Part shown: one piece after another, positions 58,640 through 64,000 of the stretch | Layout of the letters: each line of letters opens with the position of its first letter | Numbering within the stretch: position 1 is the first letter of the stretch | NCBI GenBank assembly: GCA_036245525.1 | Contig: BTPG01000004.1 | Span: 51,123,758 to 51,187,757, forward strand | Reading direction: 5' to 3' | DNA from: Semisulcospira habei | Taxonomy: Eukaryota > Mollusca > Gastropoda > Semisulcospiridae | Length of the DNA: 64,000 nt | Position numbers and translations under genes: made by a program | Notes under the pieces: model-generated | Seen by the model: the letters and a program-made list of their open reading frames with translations, nothing else | Told to the model about the DNA's origin: nothing | The model's database searches: none

Positions 58640-59075
58640 GACAGGGAGAGGCACAGATCCTCATGAACCAGCGAAGGCGCACGAGAATCTACGCCTCCTG
58701 CCCATGGACTTTTATTTAGCAGCATATATGCTGTCGACGGGCATTTAACCCGCGTATCCGGACGCCGTTCGTCTGGATCGAGTTAATCCTTCACTGATGG
58801 TGGTTGCCGACATGGTTTCTGAAATCTTTGTTGGTCCAACGCCAAACAGCCCACCCTCATGTCTAAGGAGCACAGACACGCAGTGGTGTCAGCATGAGAC
58901 ACAGATCACCATGAGCCCCCGCAAATGCGGGGGCCAATGAGGATTTATGTCTCTAAGTCAGTTGGATCGTGTTCACTTTTTCCACGGCAGCGGAGGGGTC
59001 AATTTTGCAAGAGGCAAAGATCCTCATGAGCCCCCGCACCTGCGGGGGCTCATGAGGATCTATGCCTCTTGCAAT
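58640..59075. repeat. Cluster of ATCCTCATGAG foldbacks
   Basis: At 59007-59072 the arms GCAAGAGGCAAAGATCCTCA and TGAGGATCTATGCCTCTTGC enclose GAGCCCCCGCACCTGCGGGG, a nearly perfect 33-bp-arm hairpin. A decayed copy is at 58900-58955 (ACCATGAGCCCCCGCAAATG), another at 58655-58700, and a relative at 20935-20995. A distinct small foldback family. Confidence 0.8.
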
Positions 59076-59406
59076 TTTCAATTTAATCGCCATCGGATGT
59101 TTGCAAAAGATTTATTAGATGTACTGGCCAATGACAACTCACTTTTCGCTGGTAGTAAGGCTACTAGATCTCACATAAAATGTTTGTCTACAGATTAAAA
59201 TAAGTTCATTAAAAAAAAAAAAAAAAACACCACGATTTGAATAAAAACGCGTGCACTTAAAAATGTTGCAAAAATACTGTGCGAAAAAAAGTGTTTCCAG
59301 TTGGGAATTGAGGAAAGAGAACATAAACTTGAAATTGAAAGAAAATAAAACAAAACCCAGGAGTTGATAGCTATCCAATCGGTGGCATCTGCTGCCTATA
59401 ACCTAG

Positions 59407-59466
59407 TGCGCAAAGGCCATCGGGCCGACGTCGGTCGCCGTTGGCCCGATGCGGCTTTTGCGCATT
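59407..59466. repeat. GC-rich hairpin TGCGCAAAGGCCATCGGGCC
   Basis: TGCGCAAAGGCCATCGGGCC faces GGCCCGATGCGGCTTTTGCGCA across GACGTCGGTCGCCGTT. It lies about 200 bases downstream of the stop of the - strand gene at 59660, so it may be within its 3' UTR. Confidence 0.75.
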
Positions 59467-59659
59467 GGGAGGCGCCCGTCAGACTCGTGTTGATGTAATA
59501 CAAGTTTGTGGCGACTTCGCGTGGGTCCTCGCGCGGCCGGTACAGACTGACTAGTGAGTGCGTACCGAGCGCCAGAGGGTTTATCAGCGGTAGACACCGT
59601 AGTAATGGCGCGTGACGGGCGCCTTTGGGGATCCTAACGAAACTCCCCTGCTTTCATGG

Positions 59660-62029
59660 CTACACATAATCCCCACAGTCTTCATCCTCACACAAGGGGC
59701 AATAACCCACCATGGTGTCGCCCAGCCAGTGAGTGGCCTTGACACACGCGTCACAGCGGCATGAGAAGGCGTGTAGGTCCCGTCGCGGCACGTCCACGTG
59801 GCTGAGCTGCACGTGCGACTCTTGTTCCGCTGGGATGGCGAAGGTGGGGCGGTGCGGGCAGATGAGACACATGTACCGGACACGTCTGCGGAGAGCCTCG
59901 CGCCAAGTGCTGGGCGCGCGACGTGGTTTGTCTTGCCGCTGTGGCACCAGCTGGAAGGCCGACTGTGGGCGGTGCGGTATATTGGGCAGACCCTGCTGAG
60001 GCATGTGCGGCGCGCCTTGCTGAGGCACGCCTGTCAAGCGTTGTTGAGGCGTATGAAGTGCGCTTTGTTGCTGTTGAGCCAACAGACGCCTGTAGTATTC
60101 AACCTCTTTCTCCAGCTGGGCACTTTGAAACTCGAGCTTTTGCACTCTTTGTTGCAGACTTTCTAGATGCATGGACCCCGCGCTGGTGGAGCCCGTTGGC
60201 AAAGTTTGTGGTTTGGTGGTTTGGGAGGCTTCATGCAGCGGCTGTCTGTCAGTATGCTGATCACGCACCGTCTTCTGCAGGTGTCTGTGTCCGGGCTGAT
60301 AGCTCTTTGCTTCTTCCACTTTCCTGCGCCCTTCACAGGGGACATCGCTCGCGCCGAGTGGATTCTTGATCCGAGACGGAGGCTGCCGAGTCGGCCCTTG
60401 CTGGACAGCAAACTCGTAAGGAGGTGGCGCCTCGTCTATGGCTTGTATGTTTGGTGAGAACGGGCTGAGGTCGCCCTGTAGAGGCTGAGACGAAGACAGC
60501 ACGGTGTCCGAAGAAGGGGCACTATCTGTGTGCGGAGCGCCGTTGATCGCGATTGTGGGCGGACACGTGCTGGCCACTGGACGCGGAGGCCGTAGATGGG
60601 TTGGGACGGTGGACAGTCTCGCAGGGAACGCCTCTCTTTTCACCCTCCTCAACTGGGGCGGAGCGGCGGGCACCAAAGGTAGCGGTGGTGGGCCTTGGTC
60701 TCGGTGCCAGCGCATGTAGTTGGCAGGATTGCGAGCGACGCGAGACGTGCTGGACGGCACGTTAAGGTGTGACGGCTGGCTGTCTTGGGATACATCGTCT
60801 TCAGCGTTTTGTTCGTTTTGCTCACACTTGCCGTGGCCCTCTAGCCCTTTGTCTCTGTCTCCTGAGCACACTGTACATTGTGTTGAGGCATGAACACAGT
60901 CCTCAGGTCTATATTTATTTCTTGGGATGTCATGATGGCGTATTTGTGGACGGGAGCGCGCCAGTTGCATCACATCCCCCCGGTCTGTCGGCAGTATAAT
61001 GAGAATTTCTGTTGCCATCTGTCCCTTATCTTTTGCAGTAGAAACAACAGCTGAAGGTAGTGCCTGAGAGACATTATTCGAACGAGGTGCAGCAGAAGCA
61101 TTTGACTCCCTTGCTTCGACTGGCAATGAAGGCAGTGCTACTGTAGCCTCCGCACCAAAGCGCTGACCGGTGAAGCCATGCGCGTGCTGTCTTCTGGCCT
61201 TGATGGGAGATGCAGCGGCCGCTTCAAAAGACGACATGCACTCGTCACATGGAGGCTTACCTTCTAATGATCTTGTGGAGATGGTGGGTGAAGCATTTGG
61301 AGAAATGAACACGGGCGATTCTGAGGATTGTGTGGACTTGGGGCGCCTTTCCTGGTCACTGTCCGGAGGGGAATTGTCGCTGGGAGCTGTACATTCCCAT
61401 GTTTCACTTGGACCGGGGGTTTGTGCTTGCTTGGTAGCATCTCGTGAAGATATGTTTGTACAGTTGGCGAACTGCGACATGCCATATCCTGGAGATATAG
61501 CACACGTTGGGTCCGTACCCCCCTCAGCGCCCAAGCTCGCAAACAAAGGTGGCGAAGAGACACGTTTCTCTGGCTCTGTTGGCGAGGACAGCGCACACGC
61601 GGTAGCAACACTCTCAGAAGACCCAGGGCCCAGATTCTCTGCATTCAAAGATGGGGATCCCACAGTTGGAAGAATTTCTTCCCGCTCTCGCTGTGGCACC
61701 GATGACATTGCATCAGCAGCAGATACAGTTAGTGCTTCCCGCCAAGATCCCCTTCCATGTGTGGGTGGGTTGTCCGTCGCCTCTCTGGATAGCGTTGGCT
61801 CCACCCGCTTGTGCGTACTGTAGACAGTGCCGGTGTCCGCATACACAGAGGGGTTGACGGGTAATGTGGTCGTGGCTGTGGATGACGACGCCGGGGGTTT
61901 GGTTGGTGCTAGTGATGATGAAGGCGGGGTGGGGGAGAACGGCTTTAAGGATGCAGGGTCCGTTGGGCGTGGTTTCTTCTTGTTGTTACTGACGCCGTTT
62001 GTTTCTTGGGATGGATCACCCCCGACGGT
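59660..62029 (-). CDS. Unrecognised gene, large terminal exon
   Basis: The open frame is 832 codons, but the first 43 of these lie upstream of a good acceptor (TTTACTTCCAG ending at 62030) and overlap a TTAA palindrome. I therefore start the exon at 62029 with TVGGDPSQET. It is GC-rich compared with its surroundings and has no frame breaks over 2.3 kb, which supports real coding. It ends CEDEDCGDYV at a TAG (59660-59662). Confidence 0.8.
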   Translation of the reverse strand, partial: TVGGDPSQETNGVSNNKKKPRPTDPASLKPFSPTPPSSSLAPTKPPASSSTATTTLPVNPSVYADTGTVYSTHKRVEPTLSREATDNPPTHGRGSWREALTVSAADAMSSVPQREREEILPTVGSPSLNAENLGPGSSESVATACALSSPTEPEKRVSSPPLFASLGAEGGTDPTCAISPGYGMSQFANCTNISSRDATKQAQTPGPSETWECTAPSDNSPPDSDQERRPKSTQSSESPVFISPNASPTISTRSLEGKPPCDECMSSFEAAAASPIKARRQHAHGFTGQRFGAEATVALPSLPVEARESNASAAPRSNNVSQALPSAVVSTAKDKGQMATEILIILPTDRGDVMQLARSRPQIRHHDIPRNKYRPEDCVHASTQCTVCSGDRDKGLEGHGKCEQNEQNAEDDVSQDSQPSHLNVPSSTSRVARNPANYMRWHRDQGPPPLPLVPAAPPQLRRVKREAFPARLSTVPTHLRPPRPVASTCPPTIAINGAPHTDSAPSSDTVLSSSQPLQGDLSPFSPNIQAIDEAPPPYEFAVQQGPTRQPPSRIKNPLGASDVPCEGRRKVEEAKSYQPGHRHLQKTVRDQHTDRQPLHEASQTTKPQTLPTGSTSAGSMHLESLQQRVQKLEFQSAQLEKEVEYYRRLLAQQQQSALHTPQQRLTGVPQQGAPHMPQQGLPNIPHRPQSAFQLVPQRQDKPRRAPSTWREALRRRVRYMCLICPHRPTFAIPAEQESHVQLSHVDVPRRDLHAFSCRCDACVKATHWLGDTMVGYCPLCEDEDCGDYV

Positions 62030-62903
62030 CTGGAAGTAAAAACAAATTACCGCTGGCCTTAGCACACTCAGCCCGAGGTCCGAAATCCCCAGATTTGGAA
62101 GTTGCCCTCTGAAGGACTGTATTAAAATTCTAGAGACAGATCGAGCGTGGTAGTTCAAGGGTGGTGCCAGAATAGCTTGGCGCCCATAGGTGCCAAGCTA
62201 TTTTGGCACCATCCTTGAACCACCATGCTCGATCCATGTCTTGTTGTGGTGTGTCAGGGCTGAATGAGTTAAGTGAAAAGTTAAGTTTGTAGATAAAATA
62301 CTAACAAAATAAAATTCAGTGAACATAAGCAAACCACGACGTATCGGATCTTAGACCCGTCTTTAGGCGAACAATGTTAACTGTTCATTCCGAGCATACC
62401 GAATGCGAGTTACGTCGCTTAAATCAAATGACGCTTGAACGTAATCCCGGACAACAAATAACAACTCAGAACTGAAACACATGGTACAAATTACACGTAT
62501 TCTGAAAACAGAATTCAGCGTAGCGAATAGAAGGAGTGTGCGAACTTGACAGCCGAATAAGATCGTCAGTCCTATTGTGCACATTCACATCCGTCTTCTT
62601 ACCCCAAGCTCGCCGCCCTCCTCATCGTCAGCCTGCTCTTCCTCCCAGGGCTCCCCTTGCTCCCACTCCTCATAGAACTGCTGCCCGACCTCCTCGTCGA
62701 TGAACTTGTAGAAGCGCTCCACCTCGCTGTCCGGCACGGGGTTGAAGCTGACGCGAAGAAGCGAGCCCACCGTGGGCCTGCCGTGGAGGGCAGGGTCGGT
62801 GATCGGCTCTGGGGTCTCGGGCGGGGTCGGGACCTGGTCCACGTGCGTCTCCTGCTGACCGACCCACGGGGTAGTGAAGTACACGCCTTGATTGTCGTCA
62901 GCG
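59660..62903 (-). CDS. Unrecognised gene, last two exons: Pro/Ser-rich protein with coiled coil and Cys/His-rich C-terminus
   Basis: Two - strand exons join in frame: 62903-62603 (100 codons plus one base) and 62029-59660 (790 codons with stop). Acceptors are TCTGCTCCAG and TTTACTTCCAG, the donor is GTAAGA. The first part is acidic and holds VERFYKFIDEEVGQQFYEEW. The large exon is mostly disordered Pro/Ser/Thr. It has a PPPY motif (APPPYEF, a WW-domain ligand type) and, about 170 residues from the end, a heptad-like segment LQQRVQKLEFQSAQLEKEVE followed by a Gln-rich stretch. The last 70 residues read as a C-x2-C-x14-H-x4-H finger (CLIC...HVQLSH) and then CRCDAC...YCPLCEDEDC. I do not recognise the family. 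An adaptor or regulatory protein is a guess. Earlier exons lie to the right of 62903. Confidence 0.75.
62058..62272. repeat. TTAA palindrome at the intron/exon edge of the unrecognised gene
   Basis: The left end is CCTTAGCACACTCAGCCC and the right GGGCTGAATGAGTTAA (TTAA 62269-62272). Inner arms GATCGAGCGTGGTAGTTC and GAACCACCATGCTCGATCC around AATAGCTTGGCGCC. It starts 28 bases upstream of the large exon's acceptor (on the - strand), inside the intron. Confidence 0.85.
62603..62903 (-). CDS. Unrecognised gene, internal exon (acidic)
   Basis: A 301-nt exon on the - strand, entered one base into a split codon. It codes ADDNQGVYFTTPWVGQQETH, a Pro-rich VPTPPETPEPITDP, and an acidic end EEEQADDEEGGELG. 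There is no in-frame ATG near its start, so an upstream exon is required. A strong hairpin lies at 62937-62998, within the presumed upstream intron. Confidence 0.7.
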
Positions 62904-62936
62904 CTGGAGCAGAACCGAGACTGATTACCGTGTGTT

Positions 62937-62998
62937 CTGGTCTGTGATTTTGGACCTTACGGCCTGTAGGCCGTAAGGTCCAAAAGCACAGACCAGGA
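62937..62998. repeat. Hairpin of 29-bp arms upstream of the acidic exon
   Basis: TCTGGTCTGTG and TTTTGGACCTTACGGCC are mirrored by GGCCGTAAGGTCCAAAA and GCACAGACCAGGA around TGTA. One mismatch is visible. On the - strand it lies 34 bases before the exon at 62903. Confidence 0.8.
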
Positions 62999-63228
62999 CA
63001 TTTATTCTACACCATAATGTTCGAAATCACGGACCAGCATACAGACACGACAGACGAAATGTTATGGGGCAATTCAAGGTTGTTATTTCAGTTTAGTATT
63101 GAAACATGCTAAACCAGCAATCCAGTAGTTGCCACATTCCTTCTGCCAATGAAGATAAGTAGCGGCTAATCTCTGTTTATCTATTTTGACAAAGGGTATT
63201 TACCCGAAATATTAATAAATTGTGTTGT

Positions 63229-63443
63229 ACGGACGTTAAGCAATGTACAATCAATCAATCAATCTTTTCTAAGCGTGTTTCTTTCTCCGTTGGGTACTTC
63301 TATGCTAAACCAGGCTTGGAAGTAGGTCAGTTGCGTAAGTGAGCTTAATCCTGCGGAGCACCTTGGTTAGTGGCTGGCGCAGGACTAAGTTCACTCATGC
63401 GACTGGTCGATTGATTGATTGATTGTACATTGCTTAACGTCCC
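63229..63443. repeat. Foldback element with (GATT)n arms
   Basis: ACGTTAAGCAATGTACAATC plus (AATC)n at 63234 is mirrored by (GATT)n plus GATTGTACATTGCTTAACGT at 63410-63440. A second pair inside, TTGCGTAAGTGAGCTTAATC and GACTAAGTTCACTCATGCGA, continues the fold, so the whole 215 bp forms one long hairpin. Confidence 0.85.
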
Positions 63444-64000
63444 GACAGCAACAAGACTTTCTCAGGACGTGCCTGCACTGCTTGCGAAAAAAAAAAAAAA
63501 AACACACAAAAAACCCCCCAGAATATTGAATGTATGTCGCCAGCCGGTCCAATACGGGCGTTAAATAAACCTACAACATGGGGCCTAAATAAAGCTAAGA
63601 CCATTTAGCAACACACATCCAATGTCAAGAGCTACAGGAAGCGCAGACAGTAGGGAGAGTTTAAAAAAAGAAAATACAGGTGAATGGACCAAGGGTAGAC
63701 AGAAACATATGCCCCAGAGTAGAAGGGAAACCCACCCTGTGGGGCTGACCAGGGTGACCCTGGAAACTAAAAAGTTGTTAACCCCACTCGTCCCCCAGGG
63801 CAGACCCGGGTGGGGGCTCATGCGACTGGTCGAGGGTTCGTAGCGTGCATTATATAACGAAGAAGCATAGCTATGAGCAAGACTTTGATACCTCCCTCGG
63901 GTTTCTTATAATCGAGTTCAATGTAGGAGTGTCTTAATGCACGCAATGACGCACACTGACGCGCGCGCGCACGCACACACGCACACGCCCACACACATTA
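63444..64000. other. Right edge, no gene seen
   Basis: It holds an A17 run (63485-63502), a CTCATGCGACTGGTCG segment repeated from 63390 at 63818, and a CG/CA dinucleotide repeat at 63958-63995. Earlier exons of the - strand gene are expected further right or hidden here; I could not identify one. Confidence 0.35.

Noticed and set aside
59733..61857. Several + strand open frames of 70-217 codons
   Set aside because: They lie opposite the long - strand exon at 59660-62029, which has splice-site support and phase continuity.

Overview
The window is animal nuclear DNA: spliced genes with GT-AG introns, very low gene density, and dense transposon relics. The mix of repeats (CR1/L2-like and RTE-like LINEs, a Tc1-like transposon, tRNA-headed SINE, many small foldback elements) and the form of the RBM25 protein suggest a lophotrochozoan, probably a marine mollusc such as a gastropod. 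The species-level guess is inference only.

The clearest gene is RBM25, a nuclear splicing regulator, on the + strand. I could place 14 exons between 18077 and 42676. They run from the second half of the RRM, through a Lys/Glu-rich linker and the Arg/Glu/Asp-Ser domain, to the C-terminal PWI domain and stop codon. All splice phases agree, giving 766 codons plus stop. The first exons (Pro-rich N-terminus and RNP2 half of the RRM) were not found, either upstream in this window or elsewhere in it. A second real gene lies on the - strand near the right end (59660-62903). It has two linked exons coding a Pro/Ser-rich protein with a PPxY motif, a coiled coil and a Cys/His-rich C-terminus; I do not recognise it. 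A weaker - strand terminal exon sits at 498-664, and a duplicated exon-like block of uncertain status at 51.2-53.0 kb.

Layout. 1-3.6 kb: possible - strand gene end and promoter-like motifs. 4.0-8.5 kb: dispersed repeat with nested SINE, CR1-like LINE fragment and Tc1-like transposon. 9.6-10.6 kb: reverse LINE fragment. 11.0-17.1 kb: a three-layer nest (CR1/L2-like LINE, inside it a 5'-truncated RTE-like LINE, inside that a solo LTR), with target duplications at the two inner levels. 18-42.7 kb: RBM25, whose introns hold DNA-transposon relics, a 3.3 kb RTE-like LINE with an 18-bp target duplication, a pogo-like element, and TTAA-bounded palindromes in 8 of 13 introns. 43-54 kb: repeats, SINE pieces, palindromes and the duplicated block. 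54.3-58.4 kb: a nearly intact RTE-like LINE with a C-terminal zinc finger. 58.4-64 kb: foldbacks and the unrecognised - strand gene.

The genes show no operon-like relation. The main theme is how repeats have built up in and around RBM25, including one that abuts a splice acceptor and a hairpin family with the potential to fold the pre-mRNA.
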